Shown: positions 26,629 through 37,689 of the stretch, piece after piece | How the letters are laid out: each line of letters begins with the position of its first letter | Numbering within the stretch: position 1 is the stretch's first letter | NCBI RefSeq assembly: GCF_028858725.1 | Contig: NC_084760.1 | Location: forward strand, 64,361,867 to 64,425,866 | Source of the DNA: Colius striatus | Taxonomy: Eukaryota > Chordata > Aves > Coliiformes > Coliidae | Direction: 5' to 3' | DNA length: 64,000 bases | The notes under the pieces: generated by a model | Databases searched by the model: none | Told to the model about the DNA's origin: nothing | What the model saw: the letters and a program-made list of their open reading frames with translations, nothing else | Position numbers and translations under genes: made by a program

Positions 26629-27590
26629 TCTGGCTAGAGGAGGGGATAGCAGTGGATGTCATCTGCCTTGACTTCAGCAAGGCCTTTGACATCATCTCCC
26701 ATTTTGATATCCTTATCAAGAAATGTAGTCAGTGTGGGTTGAATGAGTGAACAGTGAGGTGGATCAAGAAGTGGTTGAGCTAAGAGGTTGGTGATTAATG
26801 GAGTCAAGTCAAGTTGGAGGCCTGTGGCCAGTGGGCTTACACAAGGGTCAGTTCTGAGGCCAGTCTTGTTCAACATCTTCATCAACAACCTGGATGAGGG
26901 GACAGAGTGTACCCTCAGCAAGTTCCCTGATGACATCAAACTGGGAGAACTGGCTGATTCACCAGAAGGCTGTACTGCCATTCAGAGGGATCTCGACTGG
27001 TTTGAGACTTGGGCAGAGAGGAACCTCATGAGATTCAATAAGGACAAGTGCAGTCCTGCACTTGAGGAGGAATAACCCCACGCACCAGTACAGGCTGGGG
27101 ATTGACCTGCTGGAGAACAGCTCTGCAGAGAGAGACCTGGGAGTCCTGATTGATAACAAACCAAATATGAGCCAGCAATGTGCACTTCTGGTCAAGAAGC
27201 CCAATGGCATCCTGGGATGCAGTAAGAAGGGTGCAGCCAGGAGGTCGAGGGACAGTCTCCTCCCCCTCTATTCTGCCCTGGTAAAGTCACATCTGGAGTG
27301 CGTCCAGTTCTGGGCTCCCCAGTTCAAGAGAGATAGGGAGCTTCTGAAGAGAGTCCAGTACAGGGCTCTGAAGATGATCTGGTGACCGAAACATCTCTCT
27401 TATGAGGAAACGCTGTGCGACCTGGGGTTGTTTAGTCTGGAAAAAAGACTGAGAGGGGACCTTATCAATGCCCTAAAGGGCAGGTGTTGAGAGGACAGGA
27501 CAAGTCTTTTTTCTGTAGTGCCCAATGACAGGACAAGGAGTAACAGGCACAAGCTGGAACTCCACTTGAACATAAGGAAAAATCTTCGGT
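26629..27590 (+). mobile_element. CR1 LINE fragment (RT to near 3' UTR)
   Basis: Plus-strand pieces read as CR1 ORF2: a VICLDFSKAFD-like start, [20 protein letters not shown], the palm-domain equivalent of ADDT (here FPDDIKLG), [20 protein letters not shown], then [22 protein letters not shown]. Several stops and frame changes interrupt it. It stops within the ORF2 tail and lacks the octamer tail. A second CR1 fragment abuts it at 27598. Confidence 0.9.
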
Positions 27591-27597
27591 TCAAAAA

Positions 27598-27826
27598 GGT
27601 TCAACAAGGACAAGTGCAGAGTCCTACACCTGGGAAGGAACACTCCATGCACCAGTACAGGCTGGAGGTTGACCTGCTGGAGAGCAGCTCTGCAGAGAGA
27701 GACCTGGGAGTGCTGGTTGATAATAAACTAAACATGAGCCATCAATGTGTCCTCATGGCCAAGAAGGCCAATGGCATCCTGGGATGCATCAAGAAGAGTG
27801 TGGTCAGCAGGTCAAGGGAGGTTCTG
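27598..27826 (+). mobile_element. Second CR1 fragment, abutting the first
   Basis: It begins at GGTTCAACAAGGACAAGTGC and repeats the segment already present at 27040-27250: [20 protein letters not shown] here, [20 protein letters not shown] in the first copy. It is therefore a separate insertion or a tandem duplication. It ends where the unassigned 85-bp repeat begins. Confidence 0.85.
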
Positions 27827-27911
27827 GGTGCTGCCACTATTTCTGATCTGCTGATATAAGTACCCATAACCAATCTTGGCAAGACAACACACATAAGGAT
27901 ATGGCTACAAG
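27827..27911 (+). repeat. 85-bp dispersed repeat of unknown family, copy 1
   Basis: The segment starting GGTGCTGCCACTATTTCTGA matches 44186-44271 at roughly 85 percent by eye, including CTGAT(A/C)TAAGT, AGACAACACACAT and AGGATA. Here it directly follows a CR1 fragment; at the other site it directly precedes one. It does not resemble the CR1 consensus as I know it. The family is not identified. Confidence 0.8.
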
Positions 27912-29884
27912 ACAAAACTCTCTCTACATCAGTGCCTCTCCTTTTGTTCAACTCACGTGTTGCACAAAAAAGTAGACCCGAGTCCATCCCAAACTCTATT
28001 GAGAGTCCAGGCAGTTTCATTCAGAGATGACTTGGGCCCCTAGGAGACAAAATACTGGTCTTTGAAGTCAGTGACTGCTCTTCTGACTGAAAAATAAATG
28101 GTTTTTTGTCCTCAGTAGCTGAAAATGTAACAGCAGAGGTTAAAGAAACAGAGCTGTTAAATTCTTAGGATAACGATTTCTGATATTTGTATATAATTCA
28201 TACTCCAAAATGATGGAGGAATGTATTTATTATGAGCTTATATGGCCACAGCATACCATCTGTAGCTTTTTTCTAAGATGTATTGGTGATTCTATGTGTA
28301 ATTCTAAATGCATTCAGTGTAAACTGAGTCAGTATTATTACTTCTTGAATCTTTACCAGTATTAAAACGATATAAAATCATTTGGGAAAAAAAAAAGCAA
28401 ACATTGAATGCTCCAAAGCTGTATAAAAAGTAAACGAAGGAATCCTTAAATATTAAACCATCAGCATTCCCTCACATTATATTTCACTAGAGAGATGATC
28501 TCCTCTGCAAATAACTTCTCTTTTCAAATACAACACCACAATCATACTTTTAAATAGTGGAAACAGAGCAGAAAGAAAGCTGCAATGTTTGCTTAGCTCT
28601 CCAAGGAAAGGTTTTGACATATTGTTTAACTGTGGTAATCAGAGAGTTACAGTCATTTACTTCAAGGAATGTTTTGAAAGCTCTTTTTCTTTTCTGAAGT
28701 AACAAAGCCTTTATACACAAATATTTTAGGTACTGAATCAAACACCATTGAAACTGATGGCCACTGGAGACTACCTCTAGGTGAAATCAAACAATTTACT
28801 GAATTTGCTAAAAGAAGAAAATAAATTAGATAGAGTATAACTCTATTTAAAAAAAATAAAATTAAAAGCTTCAAAGAAACATTGCTCTAAGCATGAAGAT
28901 AAATTACTTAACTCCAGCTTTGACATCATGCAGCAATGTAATGCATTGGTTCATCTTAAAATCCAACAAAAGACAATGGTATAATTCCTATGGAAAAGGA
29001 ATTAAATATTTTCATTTCTGAAAAAATATTGCTTAGATAAGGGAAGAAATATACTTTCACTTAATTTAAGGCTGCCAATTACATTGCAAGGTTTTGTCTT
29101 TCAGAGTCTGAACCACAGTCCAATAGCCACCTAGTTGCTATAAATCCCTTAAGCACCCATTTACAGTAATTGGGAGGAAAAATGAGGTCCAGCTTTTTGT
29201 TTCTTCCTACTTTGACAAGTACCAGAGATGGAAGAGTTACTTTCCAGTCTGACTGGGAGGATTTTCTTTTTCTTTTTCCTTTTCTGTAAGTTCAGAAGAA
29301 GATAAAATGAAGAATTTGAACACAAGTTTAAGACTGACAGTTGCAACAGTACAGTTTGGTGCCTCCAAATTTCCAGAGGCTATACAAGTTCTGACAGTCA
29401 TCTCTGGTAACCTGTTCATCTACTGGGCTGCACATACAAACATATACACATTTTCTCAGTAGAAAGAAACAAATTAAAAATACCTCTGTGCTTGATTCAC
29501 TTTAAGATGTTCACTCACTGTCTATTGACATACCACTGGGACTTGGTATGGGTCATACTTAGCATCTAAAATCATCCACTAATGAATAAGATTTCAATAC
29601 ATGTGCCATTACAGGACAATCCCAGAAGTATGGACAACAGGACTAAACCAAATTCTTGCAGATGGCACCCTGGAAGCTGGAGGCCCATTTCCAGAGACCT
29701 TTTAAGTTACATTAGAACCAGAATTGCCATCAGTCAGTGAGGAAAAGGAGAAGCTTGGGACACTAGTTGGAATGAGGGAATTGCAGACCAGGGATACCTT
29801 ATGAGAGATGCTTTACCTTTCATGGCAGCTCTGGCTAGAGTTAGCCCAAGCTGCAGAGAGCTGAGGTCATCCCAGCTTTCCTAC

Positions 29885-30300
29885 CTGTCAGCACTGAGGG
29901 CAGTGAGGGTGAAGACAGAGACACCAACGGAGGTGAGCTGGATGGCAGGAATGAGCTTGCAGCCCACCTCTCCAAAGAGCCATTCCTCAGAGAAATACCG
30001 GGAGGCATCCACAGGCACACAGGTCACTAGCAGGAGCAGATCACCAGCAGCAAGACTGGAGATGAAAATGTTGGGCACACTCCTCATAGTGCTGTTGGAG
30101 ATGAAGATCTTCATGAGGGTGACGTTGCCCAGTAAGCCCACAGTGATGATGAGCAGGTAAAGTGAAGGGATCACACAGCGGATGGTGAACATGGCTGTGG
30201 CCCGCCCCGAGGGCAGCAGGGCTGTGTCTGGCACCAGCTGGACACTCTCATTCCCCTCGAGTGGCATCGCTGTCAGCTTGGGCAGCAGCTCTGCCTCCAT
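29885..30300 (-). CDS. NMBR: Neuromedin B receptor, coding exon 1
   Basis: The first coding exon, ATG at 30300-30298, encodes residues 1-138 and two bases of Arg139. The N-terminal ectodomain is short and carries one N-glycosylation sequon at Asn17-Glu-Ser. TM1 includes [12 protein letters not shown] (about 49-60), TM2 includes [10 protein letters not shown], and the ectodomain loop has WLFGEVGCK with Cys114 (disulfide to Cys196). TM3 leads to ALSAD138-R139, the DRY motif completed by exon 2. The total protein is 388 residues, against 390 for the human receptor. The start was chosen as the first in-frame Met; Met12 is a second possibility. The donor AG|GTAGGA is acceptable. A long open frame on the opposite strand at 29801-30160 is only its shadow. 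Confidence 0.96.
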
Positions 30301-30464
30301 CCTTCACCTTCGGGCAGACTGAAGGTCTGCAGTGCTAAGTATAGTGGGAGTCACTGGAAAGCTTCACCTCTCTGCAAGTCAACCAACTTTCTCCCACTTC
30401 CCTTCTTCACTTCTTCCTCCTTCTTTTTCTCTGCCGAGCTTTCCCCCCTTAGAAACGCAGAGGA

Positions 30465-30747
30465 AGCACTATCCGCCGGCGCAGTGCCGGGGGTGGGGGA
30501 CGTGGGATAAAAAATCCTATGAGACCCCTTTTCAGATCTTTGGGCAAGCGCCCTCCTGGGTGGGCACGATGGACGAGATCCTGAGTCTCGGGGGAAGCCA
30601 CCGCCATCAGCCTAGTCTCTCCCCGGGGAGCGCGCCCGAGGCGCCGCCGACGCGCTGCCGCGGTCCGGCCGCTCCCAACGGTACCGGCGCCGCCAGTACG
30701 GGGCCGCCGGCGCTGTCCAGTGGTGCCGGTGCTGCTCGCCCCACAGC

Positions 30748-30804
<57 letters not shown>

Positions 30805-31165
30805 GGGGGCAAGGCGCAGCCCCAACCCGCTTCTCAGTCCACAGTCCTGATTTATATGTACCTGGTGCTGGGAGGAACCGCCCCGCCTCTCCTCCTGCCA
30901 GCGTCTCTGCCCTCGCCCCGGCCCCGAGGTGGATCCTGCGCGGAGGAGAGACGCGGATCTCGGAGCCGCTGCCGTCCTACGGGATCTCAGGCCCCGGGCG
31001 CAGTGGAGACGGCTGAAAGGAGAGAGGGGAGGGGGCTAGGGGGCCTATCTCCCTTCTCTGCCTTCTGCAAACAGCCCCCGAGAGGCACTGCCCGGCAAAC
31101 TGCAGAGCTGTCCGCCACGTCGGGTGTAAGGCGGGATCGCCTCTGGGAAACTCGTCTTCCAGCAT
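30465..31165 (-). promoter_or_regulatory. NMBR: CpG island, presumed NMBR promoter region
   Basis: About 700 bp of sharply GC- and CpG-rich sequence lies immediately upstream of the NMBR start codon, with GC-rich words such as CCGCCGGCGCAGTG, GAGGCGCCGCCGACGCG and CCCGGGCGCAG. It contains the CCGGAG hexamer repeat. Long open frames on both strands here (for example 30332-30850) are the result of GC richness and the hexamer, not genes. No TATA box is evident in either direction, so the transcription start cannot be placed. The island could also drive a divergent plus-strand transcript. Confidence 0.75.
30750..30803. repeat. (CCGGAG)9 hexamer repeat
   Basis: Nine perfect consecutive CCGGAG units, 54 bp, inside the CpG island and about 450 bp upstream of the NMBR start codon. 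Because the unit is six bases, every frame stays open, giving Glu-Pro, Gly-Ala or Pro-Ala dipeptide runs that should not be taken as protein. Confidence 0.97.
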
Positions 31166-33495
31166 CTTACCAGCGTGAAAGCACTGCCGCGTTTTGAAAT
31201 GCAGAGTGACAGGAAGCGAGGGACTTGGAGATGAAGAGGGTTTACTCGTGTCATCCAGCTACCTTTAAAGGTTTGATTCACAAAGTTACATTTCACATTG
31301 TCTCGAATACGGAAATGGGATAGGTGATGTGTTTTATCCATGACTTACTATGTCATAATACAGTGGAGAATAAATGTTCACTCTTCTAAGTGTAGAATTT
31401 TCCCCTAGTGTTTCTTGCTTTTCAATGAAATAATATCTTGTATTTCCTCGTGTCTGCACATACATAGGCTTTCCAAAAGTCATGAATTCAGGTAGCAGTG
31501 CAAATATGCTGAGAGAGACAAATCTACGGAACTGAAGTTTTCAAGATAAAGATCTATAGCAGAGGAATAATAGCATTTCCAGGTAACATGCTCTGCAGAC
31601 CAATTCTTTCCCATCCTCTTCTCAAAAGAAAGGATATATGAGCTTGCAGTGAATTTGCTTGTTCATATTATTAAAACAGTTCTCTTGAAGCTCTTTGGGT
31701 TTATGACAGGTCTATGGAGAAACTAAATGAATGCACAGAGAACTTGCTGAAGCAGGAGAAAGAGTTTGACCACTGAAATACCAGAAGTGAAGTAAGTCAT
31801 GTGTGCATTAATACAAAGTCTATCCACTTTAGGAATTAAATTTAAAAGACAACAGTAATTTACTTAAATAACTTTTTAATAAGATTATAAAACAAAAAAT
31901 ATTTTTGCTTTATTACACCTCTCTGCTTCTATTGATTTACTTTTGAGGTCCCTTCCAACCCTTAAGATTCTGTGATTCTGTGACTTTTGCAACTCTTCTC
32001 ACCTAAATTTATGTTTTACAGCTATGTAAATTATTGTTTCATATAATGCTAATTAGTGTATTCAAAAATCCAGCCAATACTAGTCCTCAGATACTGTCAG
32101 GCTGGAGACTTCACCTTCACCACTAGACAGCTCATCAAAATTGAGACAGAGTTTCTCTGGAAGTCATTATTGTTATTGATTAAGTTTCCTCCACACAGTG
32201 TAATTTCAAGTACACTCCCTCTGAAGCAGTCTTACTGTTGGCTTGGATACTTATCACAGTTTCTGTAACCTTCTACTTTACTGAGTACCTGAATTTTTCT
32301 AAGACCATTGATAGTTATGTTTCTGCAAACGGTTCAATCAGTCTTTTTGGTTCTCATTTGTTGGATCCAATATGTGTCTTAAATATTGTGACCCCAGAAT
32401 ATGGTCCTTTCACTAATTGATTTGAAAAATTGATTTATAGGTGAACAATACTTATCCTTTAGTCCACAGGATGGAATTCAGAAGGTTGAGCAGTTTGGAA
32501 CATAATTGGTGGGAATTTATATTCCTTATTTTTACCTGCACCTGATACTGTCTACTCAATATTTTCAGAACTCTAAAGAGAAAGAAAACAAGCTTTGAAG
32601 GCTGTGAGTGTCTCCATCTTGAAGGAAACAAAAAGTTAGATTACACTTCTAACATCATTCAATGAGTACCTGTGTAAAGACAAGAGTAGATTCAAACAGC
32701 ATGAACATAATTTCCTGAAGAGGAGGAGCAAAAGATCCACAGACCCTGAAAGACAATAGACAGAGTTCAGATCCCCACATACAAAGTGTTCATCATTCTC
32801 TTTTCAAACAAAAGAATCCATCCCATTCACCTCTTTGAATGTTATTTCACAGTACAGTTTACAGACAGTCTTTTCGTGCAGCTGTGACACAGTAGTTAGC
32901 ACAACAGCAAAAGAGTGACACTGCTATGTCTCTTTACTGGGAAAGAGATTGTGCATAGGCTGACATCAGACAGCACAGACAGATCCTATCTGGGAATTCA
33001 ACACCCCAGGGCAGGAACTGCAACAACGTGAAAACATAGGAGGTAAATATGCCTCATCAATAACTCCCAAATGTAGGGATGCAAAATCAGTCCGTGTGGG
33101 AATGAGGAACTCCATGCATCTCACAAACGCCCTCTGCCGAGAAGTTTTTAAGGGAGAGGAAGGCACCTTTCACATGTTTGTCCAGCTTAAGGTACTTGTT
33201 AATTCCAGGGCTAATTCTAGATTTGCACATCACAACAAAGTTTGTGTACTCCCATGAAGAGCCAAGCATATCTGACACCAAAACTAACTGCAGTAAATTC
33301 TTTATTAAGTACATATGTTTGCAAAACTAAACGAGAACTATGTTCAAATGCAACCCTGGAAGCGATCATGTTTGAAGACATGATCATCAGTCATGCATTA
33401 AAAAGAAACAAGGCAACCAACAAGGAATAAATAGTATTTGGTTTTAAACACTGAACCAAATCTTACATAAATTTTTGTAGTATCACGCATTAGAC
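31166..33495. other. Intergenic DNA upstream of NMBR
   Basis: No gene is recognisable. The single clear item is a 40-bp remnant of a plus-oriented CR1 3' tail at 31943-31983 (GAGGTCCCTTCCAACCC followed by two GATTCTGT-type octamers). Confidence 0.6.
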
Positions 33496-33738
33496 CTCTA
33501 GAGAAGGAGACTCCACACCCTCCCTGGGCAGCCTGTGCAAGGGCTCTCTCACCCTCACAGTAAAATAATTTTTTTCTTGTATTTAAGTGGAACTTTTTAT
33601 GTCCTAGCTTCTTCCCATTACCCCTTGTCCTGTCACTAGACACAATAGAAAAAAATGGTGCTCTATCCTCCTGACATCCACCATTTAGATATTTGTAAAT
33701 ATTAATGAGATCCCCCTGCAGTTTCCTCTTCTCTAGAC
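33496..33738 (-). mobile_element. CR1 LINE fragment, minus orientation
   Basis: Reading the minus strand, this gives the CR1 ORF2 tail: CAGGGGGATCTCATTAATAT, ATATCTAAATGGTGGATGTC, a GACAGGACAAGGGGTAATGG-like segment, then CCTGCACAGGC / CCCAGGGAGGGTGTGGAGTC. The order is the same as in the plus-oriented copies at 44.3, 45.1 and 54.7 kb. The 3' UTR and octamer tail are missing. Confidence 0.9.
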
Positions 33739-34648
33739 ATTCAGAGTCAAACTATGTCCAATAGCAATACTATGTCCTTGGAGCACTGGTTGCAAGCAGG
33801 AGTTTGTGATCTCCCAGGCCCAGAAAAGCTGCACTAAACATCAACATGGAAATTCCTCTTTATTAAATCTACTTGGCTGGACATAGTGACTTTAGAAAGA
33901 AAGTTACAGTGATTCATCATGTCTATTTCTTAATTTTTCAAAATATGCTTTTCTAGATTAAACAGATTTCGTATAATTTTTTCACAAAGTGATTAAGAAC
34001 ACACATCTCTCCAGACTGAGCACTACAGCTGATCCTAGACCCTTGTGCAACAAATTAAAATGTTTTTTAGTCCATCCTTCTCAAGTCTCAGACTTTGCAT
34101 CCTACCTGCTACTCTTGTGCTAAGCATAAACCAGTGTACAGTCAGGAAGATCTGAGGAAGCCAACTGCCTCCTAAGCCTACTGCCCTAGCTGAAGGGGAA
34201 GGATTCTCTATCTCGGGTCCAAATTGCAGTGGAGGCACCAGTCTTCAGCTACTAAAGGCCTCCACAGGGCCTAAGCTTCAATGTGGGGAACTCTGCAAAC
34301 CAAAATGGAAACTCAGATGCTTCCAGCACTCGGCAAAGCTAGCAAGCTGGTGGAAGAGGCTGTTCTCCAAGATTTAGGCATGCAAGCTCTTTTGTCAGGT
34401 GAAACCTTACATTACTGACACAAGTTCATTTTTTGTGACATTTCATTTTGTGCCATTTTAATGGTGCCACTATTTCATGGCAGAAGGATAATAGATATCG
34501 TTCCATTTAACCACACTAATAAAGCAATGAACTAGATGTTTAACATTAAATATACAGTTCACTCCTCTAAGCACAACTGTGGCTTTATGTATGCATTTAC
34601 TTTCCATTTAACTGTGGTTATTCAGTAGGATTTCAATGCATTAAAAGG
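33739..34648. other. Intergenic DNA, no feature seen
   Basis: About 0.9 kb without a recognisable gene or repeat. Its last five bases (AAAGG, 34644-34648) are the left target-site duplication of the adjacent LTR. Confidence 0.5.
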
Positions 34649-35216
34649 TGTTGTGGTTTAACCCCAGCCAGAAACTAAACACTACACAGCCATTCACTAA
34701 TGGGATGGGGGAGAGAATCAGAAGGGTAAAAGTGAGAAAAAACATGAATTGAGGTAAAGACAATTTAACAGGTAAAGTAAAAGCTTTGCACACAAGCAAA
34801 GCAAAACAAGGAATTCATTTATTGTTTCGCATCAAAAGGCAGATATTCAGCCATCCCCAGGAAAGCAGGGTTTCATCATGTGTAGGCATAACTTGGAAAG
34901 ACAAATGCCATCACTTCAAATGTCCTCCCTTTCTTCTTCCCCCAACTTTATAAGCTGAGCATAACATTATATGGTCTGGCATATCCCTTTAGTCAACTGT
35001 GGTCAGCTGTCCTGGCTCTGTCTTCTCCGAGCTTCTTGTGCACCCCCAGCCCATTCACTGGTGAGGTAGTGAGAGGAACAGAAAGGGCCTTGACACTGTG
35101 CAAGCACTGCTCAGCAGTAACTAAAATATCTGTATATTATCAACATTGTTTTCAGCACAAATCTAAAACATAGCTCATACTAGCTACTGTGAAGAAAACT
35201 AGCCAAAACCAATGCA
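34649..35216 (+). mobile_element. Solo LTR of avian endogenous retrovirus (copy D), with TSD
   Basis: A 568-bp element from TGTTGTGGTTTAACCCC to AGCCAAAACCAATGCA. The flanking pentamer AAAGG occurs perfectly at 34644-34648 and 35217-35221, as expected for retroviral integration. It belongs to the same family as 22116-22741, sharing the GGTCAGCTGTCCTGGC and TGTGCAAGCACTGCTCAGCA segments and the CACAAATC..AAAACATAGC end. There is no internal gag/pol/env, so it is a solo LTR left by recombination. Confidence 0.92.
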
Positions 35217-35230
35217 AAAGGTTAAAGATC

Positions 35231-35585
35231 TGTGGTGGTTTAGCCCTGGCTGGGTGCCAGATGCCCACCAAGTCGTAATATCACTCCCCCTCCTAAACTA
35301 GACTAGAGAAAAAATATAATGAGAGGTCTGTGAGTCGAAAAACAGACTCAGCGTGGGGAGAAAAGGTTTGATCTATTAATGAAAAATCAGAACAGTGAGA
35401 TGAGAAATGAAATCAAATCTTATAACACCTCCCCCACCCCTCCTTCTTCCTGGGACTCCCAGTCACAGCGGATGGGGTTGCAGTCAGTTCATTACAGATG
35501 GACCTTGCTGCTGCTTCTTCTCAGGGGGAGGCCTCCTCACACTTCCCCTGCTACAATGTGGAGTCCTTCCCACAGGAGACAGTCC
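35231..35585 (+). mobile_element. 5' part of a second avian ERV LTR family
   Basis: It starts TGTGGTGGTTTAGCCCTGGC, only ten bases after the duplication of copy D. It continues with the landmarks of a different common avian LTR: GGGTGCCAGATGCCCACCAAG, TCACTCCCCCTCCT, a GTCGAAAAACAGACTC segment, ACACCTCCCCCACCCCTCC, TCAGGGGGAGGCCTCCTCACAC, and GGAGTCCTTCCCACAGGAGA. The similarity stops near 35585, so the 3' half is missing. Open frames across it are incidental. Confidence 0.8.
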
Positions 35586-37689
35586 ACATTACTGAGTTTC
35601 AACCTTGAGCTGAAAGCCAAGCTTAGTACTCACTTTGAAATAAGTGTGATATCAATATCTTTCATCCCATTTGTGCATACTAGACAACCAACAGAATGCG
35701 ATTCCTGCAGATTCAAAACAATGATTTTCTGTCAAGAAAGTCCTAAGGAAGGTGTTGAGTTCCTTTAACTGGCTGCATTCAAAAAGGACTGCACAATGCC
35801 AGCTCCCATTTCAAGTTATCCTCCTAATGTGGTGTTATGAAGCACATTATTGAATACACAACAAAAGAAAAACATTGTTATCAGTTCATCCTAGTCCAAA
35901 GCTCCCCATGCTTCAGATCATATTGAACCACTTCAAAGAAACTGACAGCTTTATTGTGGGACCATTCATTGTGTTCAGTGGGGTTTGAGCGCAGACACCC
36001 AGGGGGTTGTATTGGGTTTATATTACAACTTCTCCTGAATTCTTTTTTTGTTTTTCAATGCAGCTATATTATTTATGTATTCCCAAAACTAATGCAGAGC
36101 AGTGTCATCTAACTCTTCTTTTAGAATCTTTATCACAGTACAGAAGTTCAAGTTTCTATACTATTGCTGAGGTCATACAGAGAATTATTTGTTTGCCTTA
36201 GGTTAGACCACTCAGTGTAGCAAAATCAAATGCTTCCTGACCAAACTTTGTGATTATTGTGGGTTCATGTTTAGTAATTAATGTGAAAATAATGGCTACT
36301 ATACCAAGCACAACAAAAAGCATTGAAAGAGCTACCTCAGGTTAGAAACAAGGAACTTTTAAGTTTTCTCATGATGGCTTTTTCAAACATTTCTGTTTAA
36401 ACAGATAGTAAAAAACACTAATACATTTAACAGTAGTTTTTCAATAATAATTCACTTTTTAAAAATAATTAAATTATCAAAATATTATTTACATTCAACA
36501 TCTGTCAAGCATGCTGAGGTAATTTAGTAATTTTATAGTATTGAGGAAACATTAAAAATTGCTTTTGGATTATAATTAAGCTTCGTATGTATTATGAGTA
36601 GAAGAAAAACAGTTGACTGTAATCAAAATGATTGCATTTTTAGGAAGGCTGGTCACACATCCTGAGAACCACAGTATTTTATTGCAGATCATGTACCACT
36701 GTGAGATATTGTTGCTTTTAGTTCATTAGCTTTATGCAAGCCTCAGCATTCTCTCTATGTAGTGGAATAGCAGATTACATTAATAAAAGTTTAGAAACTT
36801 GGTCTCAGTGCTGCTAATACAGCACCTTTTACAGTCCTGCAGGAGATAAACAGATTTTTAATTAACTGCCTGAAAAAAAGGAGCTGTAGTAAATAACAGG
36901 TTTATTGAAGCACTTTTCACCTTCTTTATTACCTAGCTACTTCAGTAGATACAGGGAAGGTTCACAACAGGTGTTCCGATATTTTACAACAGTTATTCTA
37001 ACCGTGCCATTAAGAACCACAGCAGACAAATTCCCACACAAAATGAATCGTGATTCCCATCTCTTCCCTCTTCCTGCCTATGTTTCTGTGCCTATTGAGC
37101 ATACATCACAGAGGGGGATAACACCTTTTGTTATGCTAGCTTGAAGTCATGGTGCAATCAGTTCCAAAGGAGACTCTCATGAGTTTAGAGGCAAAAGAAA
37201 GAATAATTTGGTAGGTGGAATTCACTTTCCTGTGCATTCTTTCAATCCAGAATAAGCTACTGAGCACCAGAGACTGAACGGTGAGCTACCTTTTTCCCTC
37301 TAGTCTCCCATCTCCATCTTTTCTCTCTCTACCTTCCCATAGAACTCCCACAAGGTTGACACAAACGTGGCGAGATAACATCTCTGCAGCTGTTTACCAG
37401 CAGGAGTGTCTGGTGCATGCATGAGCTCGCACGCACAGCTCTTCTGGAGTTCTTTCAGCTGTTCGTGTGGAGCACCCTGGCAAATTGCTAACAGCAATTA
37501 TCATCATGAAGTTATTTGTAGGAATATTGGAATGGTTAATATTATTTAGTTTCATTCAATTGCTGTTATTTCTTCGAAATCAGAACCTTGGACCTACATG
37601 TTCCAAGTTCGGTTGCATCCTTACTGTTCTGGGTGGTTTTTGTCTTTGTTTTGTTATAATTTGGTTAAAACCAAGCAATTAAACTCCGG
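35586..37689. other. Intergenic DNA between LTRs and orphan CpG island
   Basis: AT-rich sequence without a recognised gene. Near the right end are two open frames of uncertain meaning. A minus-strand frame at 37300-37497 is followed on its strand by a donor-like GGAAG|GTAGAG. A plus-strand hydrophobic frame lies at 37467-37682. Neither resembles a family I know. Confidence 0.5.

Larger units (their letters stand above)
17745..29884 (-). other. NMBR: NMBR intron 1
   Basis: A 12.1-kb phase 2 intron that splits the DRY codon Arg139. The donor on the minus strand is GACAG|GTAGGA and the acceptor TTTCAG|GTAC. It holds most of the local repeats: an inverted pair of LTR-like elements (18339-18578 and 19701-20480), a solo LTR (22116-22741), an old non-CR1 LINE relic near 25.9 kb, and two abutting CR1 fragments (26629-27826). 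A trace of a minus-oriented CR1 tail (CATAGATTCATAGAATCAT) lies near 24.59 kb. No additional exon is recognisable. Confidence 0.9.

Noticed and set aside
29801-30160. 119-codon plus-strand frame
   Set aside because: It is antisense to NMBR exon 1, whose minus-strand frame is strongly conserved.
30332-30850. 172-codon plus-strand frame with a Gly-Ala repeat
   Set aside because: This is translation of the CCGGAG hexamer in a CpG island. All frames are open there because the unit length is a multiple of three.
37467-37682. 71-codon hydrophobic plus-strand frame that looks like two membrane segments
   Set aside because: It has no similarity I can recognise and sits in AT-rich DNA, where Phe/Leu/Ile codons are expected by chance. 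The GJE1 N terminus does not match it.
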